Below, one piece after another: positions 23,378-31,133 of a DNA stretch of 64,000 nt (positions are counted from its first letter, which is position 1; each line of letters opens with the position of its first letter). The position numbers and the translations under genes are program-made. Source of the stretch: Flavobacterium eburneipallidum (lineage in GTDB: Bacteria > Bacteroidota > Bacteroidia > Flavobacteriales > Flavobacteriaceae); assembly GCF_027111355.2 (NCBI RefSeq), contig NZ_CP114291.2, positions 992,001-1,056,000 of the forward strand. Direction: 5' to 3'. The notes under the pieces were generated by a model, which searched no databases, was not told the origin of the DNA, and saw only the letters and a list, made by a program, of their open reading frames with translations.

Positions 23378-25501
23378 TTAAACCAAAGGAATATGCGCCA
23401 CCACTTTTGTACCCACAACACTATCGTTTTCTAGAAGGTCTGAATAGACGATAAGTTCCTGCAGTTGCAAATTGTCATTCAATAATTCCAATCGTTGCTG
23501 GATGGATTTAGTCGAAAAGGAGTTGTGTTTTTCGAGGTTTCCTGCTTTAATTTCTGCCGATTTTTGGCGACCAATTCCGTTGTCGATGATGGTGCAAATT
23601 AAATAGTCTTCGCTTGAACTTAAATCGAAATCAATTGCGATTGTTTTCAAGCCATTTTTGTGCATCAGTCCGTGTTTGATGCTGTTTTCTACAAAGGGTT
23701 GCAGCAACATTGGAGGCAATTTCATATAATCTTCATCAATAGTTTCAGATGTGGTTATCGAGTATTCAAAGTCTTTGGCAAAACGCATTTTTTCGAGTTC
23801 CAAATATTTGGTCAAAATGTCAATTTCGGTAGCAATGGTAATTTGTTTTTTGCCTGAAACTTCTAGAATTTGTCGGGTTAAATAGGTAAAATTACTCAAC
23901 TGTTCGTTGCCTTTGAGTTTGTCGCCGTACATAAATTGCTCCTGAATACTGTTGAGCGCATTGAAGATAAAATGCGGATTCATTTGGCTCTTCAAGGCTT
24001 TGAGTTCGCTATCGGTGGCTTTCTTTTCGGCTTCCAATCGTTTTTGGTTCTCGATAAGTTGGGTTTGCAAAAGTTCGTTTTTCTTTTTTTCTTTAAATCT
24101 CGAAAACAAGAAATAAGCAATTAGGGCTAAAGCCAAAAACGAAATTACAATACTATTAATCAGGATGCTTTTTTTGTTGGATTCCAGTTCAGAGATTTTC
24201 TTTTTTTGGTTCAACTCTTTGATTGTGGCTTCTTTTTTTTCGGTTTCGTATTGGTAAGTAGCTTTTAACGCAATGTCTTTGCTTTCATCAAAATATATTT
24301 TCTCACCTATATCAGAAGCTATTTTTTTGAAATTGAAAGCGTTTTTATAGTCGTTATTTTTAGAATAAATATCGCTTAAAATTTCGGCTGCATCTTTTTG
24401 ATCAGATTTATAATTGGTTTTTTTGGTTAAATTGTAACCTAATAAACCATATTCTTTTGCTTTATCAAGTTTGTTTAATTTATAGAATGAAGTTGCAATT
24501 TTGATTGCGGTTTTTGAAATAAAAGTATCACTATTCAGTTTTTTATATATTTCATAAGCTTTAATATAGTTATTGTTTGCTTTTAAGAAATTTTGTTTTT
24601 CGAAATTGATATCTCCATAATTTTTAAAGGAACCAGCAATAAGATCAACATTATTTAATTTTGATGCAATTTCAAAAGCTTGATTGTTGAATTGTAGAGC
24701 GGTATTTAATTCTTTTCTTTTAATATTTGCTGATGCTAAACTATTTAATACTAAAATTAAACGTTCATTATTGTTAGTCTTTTTATCAATTTGCAAGCAT
24801 TTTTCATAATAAGAAGTACTGGATTTGAAGTCATTTTGATTGTCAAAAATTCTTCCTAATGCAAAATAGGTTCGCTCCAAACCATCTAAATCATTCATTT
24901 TTTCAAATAACGGTAAGGCTTCAAGATTGTATTTTATGGCAAGTGCATTGTTTCCTAAATTATTGTAAACAAAACCCAAGTCGGTCAGAATGTATGCAAG
25001 ATTATTTTTGTCTTTAGATAGTTTAGCGTAATAATAAGCTTTTTGCATATAAACTAAAGTGCTGTCTAATTTTCCTAAATAGTCAAATGCAGTTCCAATA
25101 TTTTGAAGAGCTACAGCACTAGCGTAATCGTAATTTATTTTAGTAGTAATTTGTAATGATTTTCTATAGAATTGAATTGCTTTTTCAAACTTTTCGTCAT
25201 AAACATAAAATGCGCCTTCATTGTTAAAAGCATTGCTTAAGTATTTTGTATAAGTTTTCTTTAAAACCGGATTGGTTTCTGATATGCTTTTTTCGTTAGC
25301 TATTTTTTTTAATTCTTGATTGTATTTTATCCAAATATTTTGGTCGTTTTCGGCTTCAATTACTTCGTTTAACAAAAAACATCTCGTTGTGTCTTGTTGA
25401 GTGTGATTTTTAAGTTTAGTAATTAATTCATTTGGTTTTTGAGCATAAAAAGAAGCACTTATTAAAAAGGAAAATAAAAGAATTATTTTTTTAAAATTCA
25501 T
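23378..25501 (-). CDS. TPR-containing LytS-type sensor histidine kinase (paralogue)
   Basis: The 707-residue protein has a signal peptide (MNFKKIILLFSFLISASFYAQ), seven or more tetratricopeptide-like repeats (such as LDSTLVYMQKAYYYAKL and ALAIKYNLEALPLFEKM), a transmembrane helix, a coiled coil and a LytS-type kinase domain (MNPHFIFNALNSIQEQFMYG, QPFVENSIKHGL, IDNGIGR). Its last ~110 residues are almost identical to those of the kinase at 18937-20793, including a 112-bp identical DNA tract. The start lies 1 bp after the upstream LytTR gene stop. The ligand sensed by the TPR domain is unknown. Confidence 0.92.
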   Translation of the reverse strand: MNFKKIILLFSFLISASFYAQKPNELITKLKNHTQQDTTRCFLLNEVIEAENDQNIWIKYNQELKKIANEKSISETNPVLKKTYTKYLSNAFNNEGAFYVYDEKFEKAIQFYRKSLQITTKINYDYASAVALQNIGTAFDYLGKLDSTLVYMQKAYYYAKLSKDKNNLAYILTDLGFVYNNLGNNALAIKYNLEALPLFEKMNDLDGLERTYFALGRIFDNQNDFKSSTSYYEKCLQIDKKTNNNERLILVLNSLASANIKRKELNTALQFNNQAFEIASKLNNVDLIAGSFKNYGDINFEKQNFLKANNNYIKAYEIYKKLNSDTFISKTAIKIATSFYKLNKLDKAKEYGLLGYNLTKKTNYKSDQKDAAEILSDIYSKNNDYKNAFNFKKIASDIGEKIYFDESKDIALKATYQYETEKKEATIKELNQKKKISELESNKKSILINSIVISFLALALIAYFLFSRFKEKKKNELLQTQLIENQKRLEAEKKATDSELKALKSQMNPHFIFNALNSIQEQFMYGDKLKGNEQLSNFTYLTRQILEVSGKKQITIATEIDILTKYLELEKMRFAKDFEYSITTSETIDEDYMKLPPMLLQPFVENSIKHGLMHKNGLKTIAIDFDLSSSEDYLICTIIDNGIGRQKSAEIKAGNLEKHNSFSTKSIQQRLELLNDNLQLQELIVYSDLLENDSVVGTKVVAHIPLV

Positions 25502-25502
25502 A

Positions 25503-26261
25503 TTACAAAATATTATTCATTTGCATAAATTCTTCAAACTCTTCTTTCTTTTCTCTGGAAATGGGCAATAAAATTTTATCATCATAAGTAATAGACAAGC
25601 CGTCTTTTTTGCTGTATTTTTTAATCAAAGTAATATTGACAAAATAGGAGCGATGAATCCTAAAAAAACGATTGTCCGAAGAAAGTAAATCTTCAAAATG
25701 TTTGATTTTTTTTACCGCCAAATCTTTTCCGTTTTTGTGGTAAATGGTGGTGTAAGAACCGTCGGCTTCAAAATAGAAGATGTCATCCAAATCCATAAAA
25801 ACAATACCATCACCAATATGAATGCCTATTTTTTTGATTTTGTTTTCGGCTAAATTCTCTTTTAAAACAGCAATAGTATTGGGTTGTGCATTCCGATTTC
25901 GTTTTTCAACCACTTTTTCAATCGCTTCTTTGAGTTTGGCAATGCCAATGGGTTTTAAGATATAATCTACCGCCGAAACTTCGAAGGCTTTGATGGCATA
26001 TTGCGAATAAGCGGTGCAAAAAATGGTTTCGAATGTGGGTTTGTTGAAATAATCGAATAGCGAAAAGCCATTTTCGTTGGGCATTTCTACATCCAAAAAA
26101 ACCAAATCAATTTCGTTTTTGTTGATGATTTTTACAGCCGATTTTACATCTTCTGCCTCGGCAATGAGTTCGATTTCTGGGCAATAGTCTTCGATAAAAT
26201 GGCGCAATAAGGATCTTGCATTTAGTTCATCGTCAACAATTAGTGCTTTTATTTTTTTCAT
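25503..26261 (-). CDS. LytTR-family response regulator (paralogue)
   Basis: The 252-residue protein has a receiver domain with Asp57 in LVFLDVEMPNENG and a LytTR DNA-binding domain (YFEADGSYTTIYH, LLSSDNRFFRIHRSYFVN, LPISREKK). I chose the ATG at 26261; the frame runs upstream only through two TTG codons. It pairs with the downstream kinase and is preceded by a terminator that separates it from the T9SS protein gene on the same strand. No good -7 box is visible, so the promoter is unclear. Confidence 0.93.
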   Translation of the reverse strand: MKKIKALIVDDELNARSLLRHFIEDYCPEIELIAEAEDVKSAVKIINKNEIDLVFLDVEMPNENGFSLFDYFNKPTFETIFCTAYSQYAIKAFEVSAVDYILKPIGIAKLKEAIEKVVEKRNRNAQPNTIAVLKENLAENKIKKIGIHIGDGIVFMDLDDIFYFEADGSYTTIYHKNGKDLAVKKIKHFEDLLSSDNRFFRIHRSYFVNITLIKKYSKKDGLSITYDDKILLPISREKKEEFEEFMQMNNIL

Positions 26262-26303
26262 TCGTTGGTTTTGGTTCAACAATAATAGGAATTTTTTTAA
26301 TTG

Positions 26304-26339
26304 AAAAACCGCTCCATCAGAAATTAATCTTTGGAACGG
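26304..26339 (-). terminator. Terminator after the two-LamG protein gene
   Basis: On the minus strand CCGTTCCA and TGGAGCGG (one G-T pair, 15-nt loop) are followed by TTTTT. It separates the LamG gene from the downstream LytTR operon. Confidence 0.8.
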
Positions 26340-26365
26340 ATTTTCTTTAAAAAACTATTTGAGTG

Positions 26366-28225
26366 CTATTCAATAATCAGTTTTTGAGTTGAAACAGTAT
26401 TATTTGAATCTTCAATGCGAACCAAATAAACGCCTTTTGATACATTAGAAATGTTTATGTTTTTGCTAGTTGCAGTCAATATTTTTTGTCCAAGTAAGGA
26501 ATAAATTTCAACCGTTTTTACTTCATTTTCCATTTCGATAGTGAAATTATCTGAAGTTGGATTTGGGTAGATGGTTGCTTTTGATGTTTTAGTTTGGAAG
26601 TTTGGAGTATTTAAAATAGAATTGTTCGTATATAAATTACTTACTTCTGATGCGGAAATAGCTCTGTTGTAGATTTTTAAATCATCAATGTATATTTCAA
26701 CTTCTTTACCAAGGATAAAAATTCCCGAAAGCGTGTTCCAACTAGCTTTGTTTCCTGAAGCGACTTGCACACCATTGCGATAAATTCGAGCTGTTGCGCC
26801 GTCAAAAGTGGTTACAACATGCACCCAATTTGCTCCGCTAGCTACCTGATTGGTTGCCACTAAATCATTGGCGTAACCAAAGTTGACTAAATGTGCTCCT
26901 TGGTTAGACAAACCATAAACGCTGTTGGCGGCAAGTGATCCGTATCTAAAGACATAATTATCTGTCGATACTGTGGGTTGCAATATCCAAACCGATACTG
27001 TTCTTGCTGCGTTTCCTATAGGTAAATTTGCGATTGTAGCTGTAGCACCATTGTTGTTTCCGCTGGCAATTCTCAATGCTTTTGCAGGATTTCCAAATCG
27101 ATCGTAATCAAATGTAAGACCAGAGCCAGCAAAAGGAGTATTACCATAAATATTATTGTATGAATTGTCAAAATTATATTCGGCTATTGCTGTAGATGGA
27201 TTTATTTGTGTAAAACTTCTAATAGCCGATGTGGTTGAACCCGCACTATTAGTAGCTACAATTTGATAGTAATAAGTAGTTCCTGAATTTAATCCTGTGA
27301 TAACTCCGGATGTAGCGGTGTCAAGACCTCCCGATGCCGTACCAGCTGTTATTTGATTTGTTAATGCTGTAGAACCAGTTCCGTAATTAATGACTGAAGT
27401 TGTTGGTAAATCTTTGGCATTTAAAGTATAATTAATGGTCGAAGATGTGGCACTAGAAGCATTTTCACTAATTGAAGAAATTATTGGCGATGCTGCAATT
27501 GAATTATTAGTATATAAAGCACTAATCTCTGTCGAAGATAGCGCACGATTGTAGATTTTTAAATCATCATAATATGCAATTACAGAGTTGGTTCCTTGCA
27601 TTGTTTGTCCTAATCTGAAAACAGAGTTTGTAGTATTCCAGCTAACTTTTGTTGCAGATGCAGTTAGAGTGCCATTGATATAAATAGTCGCAACATCAGC
27701 ATCGGTGTAAGTGACCACAAAGTGTGTCCAAGAGGTTGGGTTGGTTTTGTATGGCGTATGTACTAAATCATTTCCGTATCCAAAAAAGTTAAGGTCGTCT
27801 TTAGTAGTAATGGTTGGTTTAACACCTCCTGATGAGGTGGTTGTTGTAAATTGTCCCAATCCGTAGGCTGAATTGGTTGCTGCTGATCCATAGCTAAAAT
27901 AATAATTGCTTGCGAGTGTGTTGTTGCAACTAATCCAAAACGAAATTGTTCTGGCTTGATTGCCAATTGGTAAATTAGGGATGGTTGCATTGGTTCCGTT
28001 TGGTAATGTGCCAAAAGGAGCATTTGGTATTGCGTTAAGGGCAAGAGCTCCGTTTGCATTTCCATGCCTGTCTGTGGTAAACGCAATATTACTTCCAGTA
28101 GCAAATGGATTGTTTCCGTTTACATCGGCATAACTAGAATTGTTAAAATTATATTCGGCAACAGCCTGTGCATTAGCTTTTGTTCCGATGAAGGTGATTG
28201 CAATAAAAAGTAATAGTCTTTTCAT
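26366..28225 (-). CDS. Secreted double-LamG/FN3 protein with T9SS sorting domain
   Basis: The 619-residue protein has a signal peptide (MKRLLLFIAITFIGTKANAQ), a first LamG domain (LPIGNQARTISFWIS, YYDDLKIYNRALSSTEI), a fibronectin III-like module (GLNSGTTYYYQIVATNSAGS), a second LamG domain (LPIGNAARTVSVWIL, YIDDLKIYNRAISASEV) and a Por secretion tail (ATIYPNPTSDNFTIEME, VEIYSLLGQKIL, GVYLVRIED). It shares architecture and tail with the protein at 21780-23312, and each lies next to its own LytTR/TPR-kinase pair. A carbohydrate-binding or adhesive role is likely but unproven. Confidence 0.88.
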   Translation of the reverse strand: MKRLLLFIAITFIGTKANAQAVAEYNFNNSSYADVNGNNPFATGSNIAFTTDRHGNANGALALNAIPNAPFGTLPNGTNATIPNLPIGNQARTISFWISCNNTLASNYYFSYGSAATNSAYGLGQFTTTTSSGGVKPTITTKDDLNFFGYGNDLVHTPYKTNPTSWTHFVVTYTDADVATIYINGTLTASATKVSWNTTNSVFRLGQTMQGTNSVIAYYDDLKIYNRALSSTEISALYTNNSIAASPIISSISENASSATSSTINYTLNAKDLPTTSVINYGTGSTALTNQITAGTASGGLDTATSGVITGLNSGTTYYYQIVATNSAGSTTSAIRSFTQINPSTAIAEYNFDNSYNNIYGNTPFAGSGLTFDYDRFGNPAKALRIASGNNNGATATIANLPIGNAARTVSVWILQPTVSTDNYVFRYGSLAANSVYGLSNQGAHLVNFGYANDLVATNQVASGANWVHVVTTFDGATARIYRNGVQVASGNKASWNTLSGIFILGKEVEIYIDDLKIYNRAISASEVSNLYTNNSILNTPNFQTKTSKATIYPNPTSDNFTIEMENEVKTVEIYSLLGQKILTATSKNINISNVSKGVYLVRIEDSNNTVSTQKLIIE

Positions 28226-28516
28226 AATAAGTGGTTTTAAAAATTTTATTCAAAAATCATTAAAACAGTTTTGAGATTGATTTTTTATCCATGAAACCAT
28301 AAAAATATTTCATGAACAGTTGATTTAACCTATTTTTTCATCTCGTTATGATTTGAAATAATCGTTTTAAAATCATTTGGATGTAGGTTCTTTTCTTGGT
28401 CATTTTTATTTTTTTTTATTTTTTATATATTTTATTCAAAAATCACTGTTGTAGATTGAATAAAAAACTAAAATTTCATCAAAGACACATTTTCTTTCAC
28501 GAACGGTATTTTTTTA
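28226..28516. promoter_or_regulatory. Non-coding upstream region of the LamG gene with a 17-bp direct repeat
   Basis: ATTTTATTCAAAAATCA occurs twice in the same orientation, at 28243-28259 and 28429-28445, 186 bp apart. LytTR-consensus matches occur at 28316-28324 (ACAGTTGAT, plus) and near 28499-28507 (ACCGTTCGT, minus). These consensus words are short and may be chance. No convincing ORF or -7 box was seen. With the adjacent repeat element this makes a ~560-bp gene-free stretch. Confidence 0.5.
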
Positions 28517-28692
28517 GGGTATTCGCTTTTGAAACCGAAGAAATTTAAATAAAAAAAGCACCGCTGATTCGCAGATTTTCAAAACATAAATTAGATAAAA
28601 TTAACGCTGATTTTTGAATTAGTGCAATGAAGCAGTTCTGATTTATTTTTAAAATCTGCGAATCTGCGGTAATTTTTTAAAAGCGAATGCCC
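28517..28692. repeat. MITE-like hairpin repeat, copy 2
   Basis: A 176-bp element with the same ends as the copy at 10246-10385 (left GGGTATTCGCTTTT with one mismatch, right AAAAGCGAATGCCC) and the same internal hairpin words (CCGCTGATTCGCAGATTTT ... AAAATCTGCGAATCTGCGG). It carries 36 bp absent from copy 1, which looks like a deletion in copy 1 between short CGC/CGCTGAT repeats. No ORF is present. Confidence 0.88.
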
Positions 28693-28791
28693 TAGCAGTT
28701 TTTTAATTAATAATCAGCGTAGTTAAATTTTTTATAATGAAATGATTTCGTGCATTCATTCTTCGTTAATTTGTTAAAAATTTATAGCAAA

Positions 28792-30027
28792 ATGATGTTG
28801 CGTTTACTTCTGTTTTTATTAGTTGTTGTTATTATCGAATTTTATTCGTTTCAGGCAATCAAAACTTTAACTAATGTTCGATGGGTTTTAATCGGATACC
28901 AATTGGTTTCCCTAGGAATGATTGTTTTTATAGCCTATCAATTTTTTACTTTTGATAGGAGTCATGGTCAAACCAAAATGTCAATGTTAGCCTTTGGTAT
29001 TTTGTTGATAACGCTTTTACCAAAATTACTCTTGACTTCGGTATTACTTTTAGAAGATGTTTACCGACTTTTTTCAGGCACAATTTCTCATTTTGTTGCC
29101 AAAAATGAAACCAGTAGTTTTTTACCCGAAAGAAGAAAATTCATTAGTCAAATTGCATTAGGATTAGCAGCAATTCCTTTTAGTTCTTTGATTTACGGAA
29201 TCACTTTTGGGAAATACAATTATAAAGTGATTAAGCAACAGGTTTTTTTTCCGGATTTGCCCGATGCTTTTGATGGTTTTACGATAACTCACATTTCGGA
29301 TGTACATAGTGGTAGTTTTGATGATCCTGAAAAAATAAATTACGCTATTGATTTAATAAACGAACAAAATTCAGATTTGTTCCTGTTTACAGGTGATATT
29401 GTCAATACACACGCCACAGAAATGCACCCTTGGATTGAAACATTCAACAAAATTAAGAAACACAATTATGGTAAATTCTCCGTTTTAGGAAATCATGATT
29501 ATGGAGAATATGTAGATTGGTCGTCTAATGAAGCAAAAGATAAAAATTTTGCGGATATTAAAGATTTGCATCGTCAAATAGACTTTAAGTTATTATTGAA
29601 TGAAAATATTAAAATAAAAAAAGGAACAGATGAAATTGCTGTTGTTGGTGTTGAAAACTGGGGAGTGAAGTTTAAAAAAGTTGGCGATTTGAATAAAGCA
29701 ACTCAAGGATTATCCAAAGAAGATTTTAAAGTTTTGATGAGTCACGATCCAAGTCATTGGGATGCAGAGGTCAATAAACATGCTAAAGATTTTCATTTAA
29801 CGCTTTCTGGTCACACCCACGGATTGCAGTTTGGTATTGAAATTCCTGGTTTTTTCAAGTGGAGTCCAGCGCAATATGTTTATGATCAATGGGCAGGTTT
29901 GTATGAAAAAGCAGGAAAGTATATTTATGTTAACAGAGGATTTGGTTTTCATGCTTATCCAGGTCGAGTAGGAATTATGCCTGAAATTACGGTTATCGAA
30001 CTAAAAAAAGGTAGAAACATGGCATAA
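28792..30027 (+). CDS. Membrane-anchored metallophosphoesterase
   Basis: The 411-residue protein has about three to four N-terminal transmembrane helices, then a calcineurin-like phosphoesterase domain with all metal-site blocks: ITHISDVHSGSFDD, FTGDIVNTHATE, LGNHDYGEY, MSHDPSHWD and LSGHTHGLQFG. It resembles YkuE/YaeI-type enzymes, some of which act on lipid phosphates. The catalytic domain follows a twin-basic linker (PERRKFISQIALGLAAIPF). I chose the ATG at 28792; the frame opens earlier only from a GTG at 28750. The substrate is unknown. Confidence 0.9.
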   Translation: MMLRLLLFLLVVVIIEFYSFQAIKTLTNVRWVLIGYQLVSLGMIVFIAYQFFTFDRSHGQTKMSMLAFGILLITLLPKLLLTSVLLLEDVYRLFSGTISHFVAKNETSSFLPERRKFISQIALGLAAIPFSSLIYGITFGKYNYKVIKQQVFFPDLPDAFDGFTITHISDVHSGSFDDPEKINYAIDLINEQNSDLFLFTGDIVNTHATEMHPWIETFNKIKKHNYGKFSVLGNHDYGEYVDWSSNEAKDKNFADIKDLHRQIDFKLLLNENIKIKKGTDEIAVVGVENWGVKFKKVGDLNKATQGLSKEDFKVLMSHDPSHWDAEVNKHAKDFHLTLSGHTHGLQFGIEIPGFFKWSPAQYVYDQWAGLYEKAGKYIYVNRGFGFHAYPGRVGIMPEITVIELKKGRNMA

Positions 30028-30041
30028 TTCGTTTAAAATGC

Positions 30042-30049
30042 TACATTTG
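30042..30049 (+). promoter_or_regulatory. -7 element for the thioredoxin-like gene
   Basis: TACATTTG matches TAnnTTTG exactly, 52 bp before the ATG. No clear -33 TTTG is present. Confidence 0.45.
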
Positions 30050-30101
30050 TAAAATATTTATCTCTTTTCAATAGATTTAGAAAATTAAATTCGTTGGTTT
30101 T

Positions 30102-30398
30102 ATGTCAAAATTTGGAGAACTTATAAACACTCAACTCCCTGTGTTGATTGATTTTTACACAGATTGGAACGAATCATCTGTATCGATGCATCCTGTAATT
30201 AGAGATGTTGCTGCCGCTCTTGGCGATAAGGCAAAGGTGATAAAAATTGATGTGGATAAAAATCAAGAATTAGCCGAGGCTCTTCGCATTAAAGGCTTGC
30301 CTACTCTTATGATTTACAAAGAAGGACAAATGATTTGGAGACAATCTGGTGAATTAGATGCTAATACAATTATCGGTTTAGTTCAAGAACAGTTCTAG
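30102..30398 (+). CDS. Thioredoxin-fold protein lacking the CxxC active site
   Basis: The 98-residue protein follows the thioredoxin fold closely: PVLIDFYTDW at strand beta-3, a VIKIDVDKN strand, and the cis-proline loop GLPTLMIYKEG. The WCGPC active site is replaced by WNESS and no cysteine remains anywhere, so it cannot act as a disulfide reductase. Such forms may act as chaperones or binding partners. Its stop overlaps the converging deacetylase stop by 2 bp. Confidence 0.85.
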   Translation: MSKFGELINTQLPVLIDFYTDWNESSVSMHPVIRDVAAALGDKAKVIKIDVDKNQELAEALRIKGLPTLMIYKEGQMIWRQSGELDANTIIGLVQEQF

Positions 30399-31048
30399 TC
30401 TAGTTTTTCGAAAAGAAATCCTTTTTCAGCCCAATATTTTAATGCTTTAGGTAAAGTATATTCCAAATTTGGAAATGCTTTTATACTGTCGTGGAATACA
30501 ATTATACTTCCAGCTGTTGTGTTTTTTAATACATTTTCCAAACATTTTTCTGGACTAATCGTCGTGTCAAAATCGGCACTCAAAACATCCCACATAATTA
30601 TTTTATAGCCTAATTGTCGTAATTTTTTAGATTGCGATGGTTTTATTTTGCCGTAAGGCGGTCTAAAAAGTTGGCAGTATTCAGTATTCAGTTTGCAGTC
30701 TGCGTTCTGACCACTGACCACTGACCACTGATTACTATTTTCTATATATTCTTTAGTTGAAGTTTTCCATCCGTTCAAATGATTGAAAGTATGATTGCCG
30801 ATAGAATGTCCCTCTTTGATTACTTTCTTGAATATTTCGGGATGTTTTTCAATGTTGTGTCCAATGCAAAAAAAAGTGGCTTTGGCATTGTATTTTTCTA
30901 ATTCTTCAAGAACCCATTCCGTAATCTGTGGAGTAGGACCATCATCAAATGTTAGGTAGATTTTATTTTCAATATTGGGTAAATCCCAAATATAATTTGA
31001 GAATATTTTCTTGATGAGGTTGTTTGTTTTTATCCAGTAGAAACTCAT
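30395..31048 (-). CDS. NodB-type polysaccharide deacetylase
   Basis: The 217-residue protein has the NodB catalytic motifs LTFDDGPTP, the metal-binding pair in GNHTFNHL, RPPYGK and the MWDVLSADFD block, so an active metal-dependent N- or O-deacetylase is likely, acting on peptidoglycan or a polysaccharide. No signal peptide is obvious, though the N-terminus (LIKKIFSNYIWDLP) resembles flavobacterial relatives. The region between the metal site and RPPYG is encoded by an intergenic-type simple repeat (30672-30731), giving an unusual NQWSVVSGQNADC stretch. Function may be altered there. Confidence 0.9.
   Translation of the reverse strand: MSFYWIKTNNLIKKIFSNYIWDLPNIENKIYLTFDDGPTPQITEWVLEELEKYNAKATFFCIGHNIEKHPEIFKKVIKEGHSIGNHTFNHLNGWKTSTKEYIENSNQWSVVSGQNADCKLNTEYCQLFRPPYGKIKPSQSKKLRQLGYKIIMWDVLSADFDTTISPEKCLENVLKNTTAGSIIVFHDSIKAFPNLEYTLPKALKYWAEKGFLFEKLD
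30672..30731. repeat. Simple repeat inside the deacetylase gene
   Basis: Read on the plus strand: CAGTATTCAGTATTCAGT, then CTGACCACTGACCACTGA. This kind of tandem word repeat is usually intergenic, and a similar one lies at 15176-15204. Here it is read in frame as about 20 residues. Confidence 0.75.
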
Positions 31049-31070
31049 GATTTCAGTTTTTGATTAAAAT

Positions 31071-31108
31071 AAAAATGTAGCGGCATTTTTCAACAGCGCT
31101 ACATTTTT
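31071..31108 (-). terminator. Terminator after the DUF2723 gene
   Basis: AAAAATGTAGCG and CGCTACATTTTT form a perfect 12-bp stem with a 14-nt loop between the DUF2723 stop and the deacetylase start. On the minus strand it ends in a T-run. Confidence 0.85.
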
Positions 31109-31133
31109 TCTTTTTCTAATTTCTAAAATATAC

